Below are positions 7,468-15,605 of a stretch of DNA of 64,000 nt, piece by piece (within the stretch, counting starts at the first letter, position 1; the number at the start of each line of letters is the position of its first letter). The translations under genes were made by a program, and so were the position numbers. The DNA comes from Vulcanimicrobiota bacterium (GTDB lineage: Bacteria > Vulcanimicrobiota > Vulcanimicrobiia > Vulcanimicrobiales > Vulcanimicrobiaceae): positions 1 to 64,000 of the forward strand of contig DAHUZB010000035.1 in assembly GCA_027306785.1 (NCBI GenBank). The letters run 5' to 3'. The notes under the pieces are model-generated. The model was not told the origin of the DNA and did not search any database. It worked only from the letters and a program-made list of their open reading frames with translations.

Positions 7468-8453
7468 TGGCCGCTCCGCGACGCGTCATCCTGCACGCCG
7501 GAACGCATAAGACCGGCACGAAGACGCTGCAGGCGTTCTTTCAGGAGAACCGCTTGGCGTTTGCGCGCGCGGGCATGTACGTTCCAGCCGCGGGGCGCGC
7601 ACCGCTCGGCGAGGCCGCGATGACGCCCGGACATCACGCGCTCGCATGGGAGCTGCTCGACGGCCGCCGGGATGCGCTCGACGCCGTGCTCGACGACGTC
7701 GCGGGCTCCAACGCGCCGACCGTGATCCTCTCCTCCGAAGACTTCTCGCATCTGCACGCGCATCCCGAGCGTGCGTTGCCGCTGCGCGACGCGTTCAACG
7801 CGCGCGGCTATGCGATCACCGTCGTGCTCTACCTGCGCGCGCAAGGCCCGTATGCCGAATCGCTCTACGCAGAGCTGACGAAAGCCGGGGCGCCGCCGCA
7901 TTTCGGCGCGTTCGTCGAGGATGCGCTCGCGCGCGGCGCCGTCCACCTCTCGCCGACGCACGTGCTGCCGTTCGACTACGATCGCTTACTGCTGGGATTC
8001 GCACGGATCCTCGGCACGCAGTATGTGGTCGCTCGTCCCTACGTCGATGCGGCCGACTCGCGCGGGTTGATCGACGACGCGCTGCGCGTCGTCGCGCGCC
8101 TCCACGGCGGACTCGACGCGCGCGATCTGCACCTCTCGCTGCCGCGCGCCAATCGCCGCGGAACCTTCGGCGCGGTCGCGCAACGCATGATCGACGCGCT
8201 CGGCAGCGCCGCCGCGGCGATCGAGATTCCGCCGGAGCTCGCATCGACGCCATTCGCGCCGCTTGCATACGAGCAAGCGCTCGGCCTCATCGAGCGCTTC
8301 GCCGCGAGCAACGCCGCCGTCGAAGAGATGGCGCGCATCGCGATTCCCGGTACGCGCGCGCACGAGTTGCCAGCACACGATGCGCCGCAGTGGTCGATCG
8401 CACGACGGCAGCGGGAGTTGCTCGCGCGTATCTGCGACATCGGTCTGCGATAA
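7467..8453 (+). CDS. Sulfotransferase-like P-loop protein
   Basis: 328 residues beginning VILHAGTHKTGTKTLQAFF, the 5'-phosphosulfate (PAPS) binding loop seen in sulfotransferases of the HIGTHKTGTTSLQ type. Later VILSSEDFS and VVLYLRAQGPYAESLY fit the strand carrying the conserved Ser and Arg of the 3'-phosphate site. Such enzymes put sulfate on carbohydrate or protein acceptors; the acceptor here is unknown. The ATG overlaps the stop of the Mrp-like gene, indicating translational coupling, although no functional link is evident. It is one of three sulfotransferase-like proteins in the window. Confidence 0.75.
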   Translation: MAAPRRVILHAGTHKTGTKTLQAFFQENRLAFARAGMYVPAAGRAPLGEAAMTPGHHALAWELLDGRRDALDAVLDDVAGSNAPTVILSSEDFSHLHAHPERALPLRDAFNARGYAITVVLYLRAQGPYAESLYAELTKAGAPPHFGAFVEDALARGAVHLSPTHVLPFDYDRLLLGFARILGTQYVVARPYVDAADSRGLIDDALRVVARLHGGLDARDLHLSLPRANRRGTFGAVAQRMIDALGSAAAAIEIPPELASTPFAPLAYEQALGLIERFAASNAAVEEMARIAIPGTRAHELPAHDAPQWSIARRQRELLARICDIGLR

Positions 8454-8485
8454 AGTCACTATCAAAACCCGACGCGAGTCGTCAT

Positions 8486-8514
8486 TTGACGAAAACTTGT
8501 TGTCAGGCTAAGGT
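8486..8514 (+). promoter_or_regulatory. Sigma-70-like promoter for the small exported protein
   Basis: TTGACG at 8486-8491 is followed after 17 bases by TAAGGT at 8509-8514. The -35 is near-consensus and the -10 is weak. The stretch is AT-rich for this genome and lies 45 bases upstream of the start at 8560. Confidence 0.5.
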
Positions 8515-8559
8515 TTTAGTCGCACGATGGAGCGCGCGCGAGCGTGCACGCTTGTGCGT

Positions 8560-9018
8560 ATGCGTACTTTCAATATCATCCGATCCGTGCCGGTCGTTGC
8601 GCTCGTCGGCATGCTCGGCGTCGCGCTCATGGGCGCCGCGTCGCCCGGCGATTCGCATTTCTCCACCACCTCGATGCACGTGATGCTGCAGAGCATCGCC
8701 GACGCCGAAGCCGTGCGTCCCGACGCGAGCGGCGCGGTGAAGTCGCTCGCCGCCGACGTTCAGAAGGATGAACTCGCGATGGGCAACCAGCTCGTGTCGA
8801 TCGCCACGTACTACGGCATCAACCTCTCGACGACGATGCCGAAGGCGACGGCCACGCCCGCGACGTTCGCCGCGAGCCAGAGCAAAGCGCTCTCGACGCT
8901 CGTCGGGCTCTTCAAAGACGAGTCGGAGAACGGCGGCGGCGGCCAGCTGCGCGCCTACGCGACCGAAGCCCTACCGATCCTCCAGAAGGATCTCGCCGCG
9001 GCCAAAGCCGCGCACTAG
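8560..9018 (+). CDS. Small exported protein, DUF4142-like
   Basis: 152 residues with a signal or anchor sequence (IIRSVPVVALVGMLGVALMG) and a helical mature part. SIADAEAVRPDASGAVKSLAADVQKDELAMGNQL resembles the two-helix pattern of DUF4142 (ferritin-like) periplasmic proteins, but similarity is modest and no metal ligands are obvious. The start at 8560 is preferred over 8527 because it directly precedes the signal sequence. Its TAG overlaps the stop codon of the convergent amidohydrolase gene within the sequence CTAG. Confidence 0.6.
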   Translation: MRTFNIIRSVPVVALVGMLGVALMGAASPGDSHFSTTSMHVMLQSIADAEAVRPDASGAVKSLAADVQKDELAMGNQLVSIATYYGINLSTTMPKATATPATFAASQSKALSTLVGLFKDESENGGGGQLRAYATEALPILQKDLAAAKAAH

Positions 9019-10502
9019 CGTCCGGCAAGCCAACTGCGGAGCACGCGCGCCCGCGCGAACGCACCATCCTCGAGCGGATCGCGATCCAGCAGCACGAGGT
9101 CGGCGCGTAAGCCGGGCGCCAGGTTTCCCGTTTCGTTCTCCGCATAGCCGAAGCGCGCCGCGTTGACCGTGTAGAGCGCGAGCGCTTGATGGGGATCGAG
9201 GCACGCTTGCGGCTCTTGCTGCGCGCAGGCGGCCGCCATGCCCGCGAGCGCGTCGAGCGCGCAGACCGGTGCGTCGGAGCCGCCGCAAAGATGTCCGCCG
9301 CGCGCCAGGATAGCGCGCATCGGATTCATGCGACGACGCCGCTCGGCACCGAGCCGATCGTCGTACATACCGCCTTCGGTTCCCCACGTCGCATGAAATT
9401 GCGGCTGCATCGAGAGCGTGATCCCCATCTGCACGCACGCCTCCACATGCGTATCGTCGGGCATCTCGAAGTGCTCGATAAAGTGTCGCGAGCCGCGCGG
9501 CGAAGGCTTGTCGCCGAGCACGCGCTCCCAGGTACGCACGCACTGCTCGATCGCCGCGTCGCCGATCGCATGCACGCCCGCGCCGATGCCCAGTGCTTCG
9601 GCACCGGCAAAATACGCGAGCAGCTCGTCGTCGCTGAAACGCACATTGCCGCTCCCCCGTCCGCCTTCGTAGGGATGCGTGAGCGCCGCCGTGCAGCTGC
9701 CGATCGAGCCGTCGAGAAAAACGTCGCCGCCGATATACGGCAAGCCGAGCGACGCTGCGATGTGCGCGTCGGGTTCGCATACCTTCGGATGCACCGCGAT
9801 CGGTAGCGCGCGCAGCGCTTCGACGTCCTCGGCGTAGCCCGCCGCATCGCGCCCGAGCAACTGGGCGTGCACGTGCGCGATGCCGTTCGCGCGCGCGAGT
9901 TCGGCGCCGCGCCGCTCGTTCGCGCGCCGCGTCTCCTGCGGAATGCGCGCGGCAAAGCGTGCCTGCGCGCGCCAATTCGCTTCGAGAAAGAGGCGCCCGG
10001 TCGGCTCGCCGTCATCGTCGCGTTCGATACCGGGTGTTTGCGCATCGAGCGCAAGCCACGCGAAGGCCTTGCGGTTGACGACGCACGAGTGACCGTCGAC
10101 GCGCACCAGCATCGCGAGCGCATCGGGATGGCAGCGTTCGAGCGGGCATGCATCGGCGTGCGCGCCGTCCTCCCAGAGCGCGTCGTCGTACTGCCCGGCG
10201 TAGAGCATCTCACCGTCGCGCGGCGCGCGAGCGACGGCCGCGGCGAAGGCGTCGTACGAGCGCACCGCCGCGAGGGAGCGCGCCCCGACATACGCACCGG
10301 CTTCGGCGAGATGTACGTGGCAATCCGTGAACGCGGGCAGCAGCACGCCGCCGTCGCCGTCGATGCGCTCGCAGTCGATTCCGGTCGGCTCGGTATCGAG
10401 CGCGACGATCCGCTCGCCGTCGATCAGCACGGATCGATGGCGCACGAAACGCGCCGATGCGGCGTCGTACCGATAGGCGCGAACGTTCTCAAAGAGTCTC
10501 AC
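9015..10502 (-). CDS. Metal-dependent amidohydrolase, YtcJ-like
   Basis: 495 residues. The order of motifs fits the YtcJ/amidohydrolase-3 group: LLPAFTDCHVHLAEAG (HxH metal ligands), a long insert with DGSIGSCTAALTHPY, then HAIGDAAIE, FIEHFEMP, and a terminal GGSDAPVCALD with the metal-binding Asp. The enzymes hydrolyse amide or cyclic amide bonds; natural substrates of the group are mostly unknown. No signal peptide, so cytoplasmic. It is the last gene of the minus-strand run that includes an APC permease and a sugar isomerase, so the permease may import its substrate. Confidence 0.88.
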   Translation of the reverse strand: MRLFENVRAYRYDAASARFVRHRSVLIDGERIVALDTEPTGIDCERIDGDGGVLLPAFTDCHVHLAEAGAYVGARSLAAVRSYDAFAAAVARAPRDGEMLYAGQYDDALWEDGAHADACPLERCHPDALAMLVRVDGHSCVVNRKAFAWLALDAQTPGIERDDDGEPTGRLFLEANWRAQARFAARIPQETRRANERRGAELARANGIAHVHAQLLGRDAAGYAEDVEALRALPIAVHPKVCEPDAHIAASLGLPYIGGDVFLDGSIGSCTAALTHPYEGGRGSGNVRFSDDELLAYFAGAEALGIGAGVHAIGDAAIEQCVRTWERVLGDKPSPRGSRHFIEHFEMPDDTHVEACVQMGITLSMQPQFHATWGTEGGMYDDRLGAERRRRMNPMRAILARGGHLCGGSDAPVCALDALAGMAAACAQQEPQACLDPHQALALYTVNAARFGYAENETGNLAPGLRADLVLLDRDPLEDGAFARARVLRSWLAGR

Positions 10503-10661
10503 GAGAGGTACTTCCGATGCGCACGTCGGTGCAGGTGCTACGGCTCGATCGGGGAGGATTCCTAGCTTGCGAGTTCGCGAAGAGCTTCGAATTTGAGATC
10601 GTCTTGCCTATCCTGCGGTACGCGCTTGCACCGCTCGGGCTTCACTTCGAAGCTTTCACCG

Positions 10662-12026
10662 TCAGGGCGTTCGAATCTGCTGCTTCGTGCCGAAGCGCCC
10701 GCGGAGCGCGTAGACCGCGACGCCGAGGGCGAGGGTGCCCGCGCCGAATGCGATCGCTTGCGGGCCCGCGCTTGCGAAGATGAAGATCCAGCCGCCGAGC
10801 GCGACGAGCGCGGGGATCGGAAAGAGCACCATGCGGTACGGGGCACGTTCGCCGCGTGCACGCAGCGCGAAGAGCGCGGCGATCTGCGCGATCGACTGGA
10901 TCAGCACACCCGCCGCGGTGAGCGCATCGATCACCTGATCCAAGCGAAAGAGGCACGCGACGAGCGCGAGCGCGCCCATCACCACGAGCGCGAGGTCGGG
11001 AAAGCGATCGCGCGCGTGCAGATGCGCGAAGGGCTTGAGAAAGTTGCCGTCGATCGCGGCGGCGTACGGAATACGCGAGGCGCCGAGCAGGTTGCCGTAG
11101 GTCGATGCAAACGCGGTGACGAGGATCAGCACTGTTACGGCGCCCGCCGCCGCGACGCCGAAGCTCCGCTCGACGACGACCGATGCGAGGTGCCGGCCGA
11201 GCGGGGGCAGCGTGCCGTCGGCGAGCGGCACGAACGTGTGCCAGTCGATCGCGCCGAGCACGCCCAGTTGCATCGCGACGTAGAGCCCCGCCACGAGCAG
11301 AATCGAGACGATAATCGCGCGCGGCAGCGTGCGCGCCGGTTCGACGATCTCGTCACCGACGCAGCTCGCCTGCCCGTAGCCAACGTAATCGTACATCGCG
11401 ATGATGAGCGCCTGGCCGAGCCCGGCGCGCAGCCCCGTCCAGAGCGAGTCGTGCGCATCGAACGCGAACGCGCGAGCCGGTGCGAAGTGCGCGTACGACG
11501 CGGCGATCACGCAGAGAATCGCGATCACCGCGCAGGCGCCGAGCAGCGTCGCCACCTTCGAGATCGTGGTGATGCGGCGATAGAGCACGACGATCGTGAC
11601 GAGTCCGACGGCAATCGCGAGCGCCGGCATCGCCCATGGATGCGCACCGATCCACGGGAAGAGATAGCCCGCATAGTTTGCGAAGCCGATGTAGCCCGTC
11701 GCCTGATTGAGCGGCACGACGAAGATCGTCTGCCACACGAAGAGGAACGCGAGCGCGCGCCCGATACCGGTATGCCCGAAGGCGCGCAGCAGATACCCGT
11801 AGGTGCCGCCCGATCCGGGGAAGCGCGAGCCGAGTTCGGCCCACACGAGGCCGTCACAGAGCGCGAGCAACGCGCCGAGCAACCAGCCCACGAGCGAGAG
11901 CGGCCCGTGCAGCGCATCGAGCACGAGCGGAATCGTGATCAACGGACCGATGCCGATCATCGACATCACGTTGATCGCGATCGCCGCGCGCAGGCCCACG
12001 CCGCGGATCAAGCCGGTGGCGCTCAC
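10662..12026 (-). CDS. APC-family amino acid/polyamine permease
   Basis: 454 residues, nearly all hydrophobic, with about 12 transmembrane segments. The N-terminus AIAINVMSMIGIGPLITIPL matches the substrate-binding unwound TM1 of APC transporters (GIGIGP-like), and ELGSRFPGSGGTYGYLLRAF is the signature after TM2. It is probably a secondary transporter for an amino acid or amine. The gene follows the SIS-domain gene by 16 bases and precedes the amidohydrolase by 159 bases. That spacer holds a short open minus-strand frame (stop at 10562) but no supportable gene. Confidence 0.88.
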   Translation of the reverse strand: MSATGLIRGVGLRAAIAINVMSMIGIGPLITIPLVLDALHGPLSLVGWLLGALLALCDGLVWAELGSRFPGSGGTYGYLLRAFGHTGIGRALAFLFVWQTIFVVPLNQATGYIGFANYAGYLFPWIGAHPWAMPALAIAVGLVTIVVLYRRITTISKVATLLGACAVIAILCVIAASYAHFAPARAFAFDAHDSLWTGLRAGLGQALIIAMYDYVGYGQASCVGDEIVEPARTLPRAIIVSILLVAGLYVAMQLGVLGAIDWHTFVPLADGTLPPLGRHLASVVVERSFGVAAAGAVTVLILVTAFASTYGNLLGASRIPYAAAIDGNFLKPFAHLHARDRFPDLALVVMGALALVACLFRLDQVIDALTAAGVLIQSIAQIAALFALRARGERAPYRMVLFPIPALVALGGWIFIFASAGPQAIAFGAGTLALGVAVYALRGRFGTKQQIRTP

Positions 12027-12042
12027 GCGATCGACCCGCCGT

Positions 12043-13053
12043 CTATTCCGAAACGAGTGCTTTGGTCAAGCCGCGCGGCGCATCGCTGTCGATACCGCGC
12101 GCGCGCGCGACGTTGAGCGCGAGCAGATGAATCGTTACCAGCCATCCGAGCGTGTCGTAGGCTTCGCCCAGCACCGGGCCGATACGCGGGACGCGTTCGA
12201 TGCTGCCCTCGCCGATCGCGTAGCGTAACGCGCCGGTCGCTTCCAACTCGCGCAGCGGACGCCCGACCACGTCGAGCGCGTCGGCATCGACGATGCCGAC
12301 GAGCGCGGTCGAGGCATCGACCATCGCCGCGCTGCCGTGGCGGAATTCACCCGCTTCGAAGCCTTCGGCGTGCAGATAGGTCGCTTCTTTGAATTTCAGT
12401 GCCGCTTCGCGCGCGATCGGCGCGCCGTAGGCGGTGCCGAGAAAGACCACGTCGTGCCGCGCGGCGATCGCGTGCGCGGCGCCGAGCAGATCATCGTGGC
12501 GCGGTTCGTCGAGCCATGCGCGTACGCTCGCCGCGGCTTCGAGCAATTCGCGCGCCGTGCGCGCGCGCTCGCCGCCGAGCAACGAGGCCGCGGCGAGCAG
12601 AATCGCGATCGTCGAGGTGACGCTCTTGGTTGCGGGTATCGCCCGCTCGGGCCCCGCAAGAACGTCGATCGTCGTATCCGCGCGCTGTGCGAGCGGCGAA
12701 TCCGTCGTGTTGGTCAGCGCGACCAGGCGGCGCGGCGCGAGTACGTCGAGCGCGCGCAGCAAATCCGTTGACGCGCCGCTCTGCGAGAGCGCGAGCACCG
12801 TACGTTCGCGGTAGGCGTGATGGTCGCGAAAGGCTTCGCTCGCGGCAAGCGCGTGCGCGGTCAGTCCGCGCCGACGCAGTGCGAGCGCGCCGAGCTGCGC
12901 CGCGAAGAGCGAGCTTCCGCTCCCGACGAGCACGATCTCGCCGTCGAGCGTCGCCGCGAGGCGCTCGGGTGCGTCACCCCGAGCGATCGCCTCCCAAACG
13001 GCGGGCTGCTCGCGGATCTCGCGCTCGAAGAGGCTCCCGTACTGCTGCTTCAT
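12043..13053 (-). CDS. SIS-domain sugar isomerase/deglycase (GlmS isomerase-half-like)
   Basis: 336 residues. KQQYGSLFEREIREQPAVWE is typical of the start of the isomerase half of GlmS and of AgaS/FrlB-type proteins without the glutaminase domain. Two SIS domains follow: IVLVGSGSSLFAAQLGA with LALSQSGASTDLL (first) and VVFLGTAYGAPIAREAALKFKEATYLHAEGFEAGEFRHG (second), the latter with the GlmS-like sugar-phosphate and catalytic region. It probably acts on an amino-sugar or fructosamine phosphate. The ATG at 13053 lies inside the end of the M1-like gene, giving an 80-base overlap. Confidence 0.85.
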   Translation of the reverse strand: MKQQYGSLFEREIREQPAVWEAIARGDAPERLAATLDGEIVLVGSGSSLFAAQLGALALRRRGLTAHALAASEAFRDHHAYRERTVLALSQSGASTDLLRALDVLAPRRLVALTNTTDSPLAQRADTTIDVLAGPERAIPATKSVTSTIAILLAAASLLGGERARTARELLEAAASVRAWLDEPRHDDLLGAAHAIAARHDVVFLGTAYGAPIAREAALKFKEATYLHAEGFEAGEFRHGSAAMVDASTALVGIVDADALDVVGRPLRELEATGALRYAIGEGSIERVPRIGPVLGEAYDTLGWLVTIHLLALNVARARGIDSDAPRGLTKALVSE

Positions 13054-15556
13054 GCAGTCGAGCTTCCAGACGCCGCCGCGCCATCCATTTTGCGGCGATC
13101 GCCGCGACCGCGGCGCGCCGCGTCGCCGCGTCGTTGCGCGGCATCGTGCGCGCGAAGAAGCCGTTCCACGCTTGCGGCGAACTCGCGCTCCACGCGCCGT
13201 GAACCACGACGTCACGCAGGAGCCAACTCTGCTTCGTCGGCGGAACTTCCCGCAGCAGCGCGTGCACGTGGGTCATCAGAAAGGCTCGTACAAGTCGGGG
13301 ATGACGCGCGCCGAGACTCGGCAGCACGTATCGAAGCGTGTTCGCGTGCATCGCCGCCGTCAACACGCGCTCCGTCTCACCGCGACCGCGAAGCGCACCG
13401 AGCATCGTCCAGGTAAACGGGTACAACCCGAGCCCATCGGGCGGCGCCGACTGCAGCGCGCGTGCAATGTCCGCCGGTGTCGCCGCTGCGGCGGCGAGCT
13501 CCGCTTCACCCCACGCATTCGGGTCGTAGGAGCCCGGTTCGCGGTGACGGTAGCGCTCGAGCGCCGCGCGCACGCCCGGTGGATGCGGCAACCACGAGAG
13601 CAGTTGATCGGCGGCTCCCACGGCGCCGAGAGAGGGTAACAATCCCGTCGGCGGCGTCGTTGCGTGGAGCGCGAGTTCGCGTACGAGCGGCGCGAGCATA
13701 CGATCGAAGCGTGGCTGCGCGGACGATCCTTGCAGCAGGCGAGCGTCGTCGACGAGCGCCCAGAGCGCGGGTCGCGTGGCCTCGAGATATCCGTGACGAA
13801 CCCATTCGCTCGTCGCGGATATCAACGCACGCAGCGGCGCTACGCCCTTCCGGTAAAGAGCGAACGTGTCTTCGAAGCGGCGCGATCCGTCGATCTCGGT
13901 TGCACCGCTTGCGAAGCCGCTCGCGAGAGCCGGGTAGGGCGGGCGAAGGCCTTCGTTGAGGGAGATCGGCCCGGCGCAGGCACCGACGTCGATCGTTTGC
14001 CGACGCGCCGTGAAGAGATACGTGCGATCGGAGGAGCCCTCCGCGATCGTCACCGGGATCGGCCAGAGCGCCGCCGCACGTCCACGCGCGCGATGGTACG
14101 GCGCTTGCTCGAGCTGCACGCGCGCGATTCCGCCCGCACAGGCCGCGTTGGCGATGAGGACGGGAGCATCGGGCCGCTCGATCCACGCTCGCCCGTACGC
14201 GAGCGCCGCGGGGCTGCCGAACGAGCGCCAGAAGCCGTCGACCGCCGCCGAACCGAAGCGATGCTCGGCAAAGTAGCGCCGCAACGCCGCATGTACCGCA
14301 TCGACACCGACGTAACGAGCCCACATGGCGAGAATCGCCGGCCCACGAGCGAAGAGGTCGTCGTACAGGGGCTGTACCGCAGCATCGCGGTCGTCGGCGA
14401 GCCGCCATGCGAGCGGCCTGCCGGAGTATCCGGTCCAACTCCACCCGAAGCCGAGAACGCCCGCGAGATCGGGACGCAGCGCACGGCGAGCGCGCGCGAG
14501 CTCCCACTGGGCGGGCCCGTAGACGACCCAGCTATCACCCCACGTACGCTGCGAGGTGATCCCCGCGAACCACTCGAGCGCGATCGGCTGCGCGATCGCA
14601 TCGAACGCGTCCTTCGCGCCGAGGAGACCGCTACGCTGCGCACCGCTCACCTCGTCCTCGGTATAGACGGTCTCGACGCCCGCGGCTTCCTCCGTATCGT
14701 TCAGCACGCCGTCGGAGATCACGATGTCGAGCTTCGGAAACGGATACGGCACGCCCAAATCGCGCGCGTAAAAGTGCAGCGCGGTCAGCGCCGTGTCGAG
14801 CGTGCGTCGAGCGAGCGCGGTTTGGCCGGGCCGCGCATAGACGGTTACCGGCACGCCGTCGATGCTGCCGCGAACCGATGCGAAGACGCCCATGTCGAGC
14901 GCGAGCAGATAGGGCGGAATCGGCGGCGTCGCTGCAAACGAGACGTCTTTCCGATCCGCGCCGAGCGGCGTGCTGCCGACGGCGGCCATCGACGAGATGA
15001 CGGTCCACCCGCGCGGTGCGATCACGTGCAACGTAAAGCGCGCGCGAAAGCCCGGCTCGTCGAAGCACGGAAAGAGCGAACGCGCTTCGCTCGGCTCGAA
15101 CGAGCTGACGAGATCCTGGGCGTGCCCTTCCATGCTGTCGCCGAAGAAGCCGGGAACGTCGCCCGCGATACGGCTGCGAAACCCGAGGGTAACCACATGA
15201 CGCCCCGCGGCGAGCGGATGCGCCGCACGCAGGACGATCTGCTGCGCGACGGGATCGACGCTCACCGTCGCGACTCGGCCATCGACCGCGGCGCGCAGAA
15301 CGGCGATATGCGTTGCGTTCAGCGCGATCTCGCTCGCCGAGCGACGCAAGGTGACGACGATACGTTCGCGGCCTTCGACCGTGCCGCGCAAACCGAACGT
15401 CTGCGTAGCCGCCGTGATATCCGGCGCCAGCGTGAGATCGTAGGAGAGGGGAGCGACGTTCGCCCCCAGGATCGGTGCTCGCTCGGGTATGCGAGGCGCA
15501 GCAGCGAACAGCAACAAGGTCGCCGCGACACACCCGGCGATGCGAATGACCTGCAT
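12974..15556 (-). CDS. M1-aminopeptidase-like exported protein lacking the zinc site
   Basis: 860 residues from the ATG at 15556, chosen because it begins the signal peptide (MQVIRIAGCVAATLLLFAAA). The N-terminal beta domain carries SSFEPSEARSLFPCFDEPGF (about 152-171), a hallmark of M1 peptidases. The GAMEN position reads EEAAGVETV (about 289-297), and where HExxH should stand the sequence is QPIAL before EWFAG (323-327). All three catalytic positions are thus changed (His to Gln, Glu to Pro, His to Leu), so it cannot bind zinc in the usual way. An ERAP1-C-like helical tail follows. It may bind rather than cleave peptides. It is preceded by folK-folE2 (50 bases) and overlaps the SIS gene. 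Confidence 0.8.
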   Translation of the reverse strand: MQVIRIAGCVAATLLLFAAAPRIPERAPILGANVAPLSYDLTLAPDITAATQTFGLRGTVEGRERIVVTLRRSASEIALNATHIAVLRAAVDGRVATVSVDPVAQQIVLRAAHPLAAGRHVVTLGFRSRIAGDVPGFFGDSMEGHAQDLVSSFEPSEARSLFPCFDEPGFRARFTLHVIAPRGWTVISSMAAVGSTPLGADRKDVSFAATPPIPPYLLALDMGVFASVRGSIDGVPVTVYARPGQTALARRTLDTALTALHFYARDLGVPYPFPKLDIVISDGVLNDTEEAAGVETVYTEDEVSGAQRSGLLGAKDAFDAIAQPIALEWFAGITSQRTWGDSWVVYGPAQWELARARRALRPDLAGVLGFGWSWTGYSGRPLAWRLADDRDAAVQPLYDDLFARGPAILAMWARYVGVDAVHAALRRYFAEHRFGSAAVDGFWRSFGSPAALAYGRAWIERPDAPVLIANAACAGGIARVQLEQAPYHRARGRAAALWPIPVTIAEGSSDRTYLFTARRQTIDVGACAGPISLNEGLRPPYPALASGFASGATEIDGSRRFEDTFALYRKGVAPLRALISATSEWVRHGYLEATRPALWALVDDARLLQGSSAQPRFDRMLAPLVRELALHATTPPTGLLPSLGAVGAADQLLSWLPHPPGVRAALERYRHREPGSYDPNAWGEAELAAAAATPADIARALQSAPPDGLGLYPFTWTMLGALRGRGETERVLTAAMHANTLRYVLPSLGARHPRLVRAFLMTHVHALLREVPPTKQSWLLRDVVVHGAWSASSPQAWNGFFARTMPRNDAATRRAAVAAIAAKWMARRRLEARLHEAAVREPLRARDPRAARRLGGDRSG

Positions 15557-15605
15557 GACCCGCTCTTCGCGTGCCGGCAGATGATGCCCCGTCGGTTCGA
15601 AAGTC

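Noticed and set aside
10518-10661. Small gene between the amidohydrolase and the APC permease
   Set aside because: The minus-strand frame ending at 10562 has a protein-like last part, but only a GTG without a ribosome-binding site could start it, giving 27 residues.
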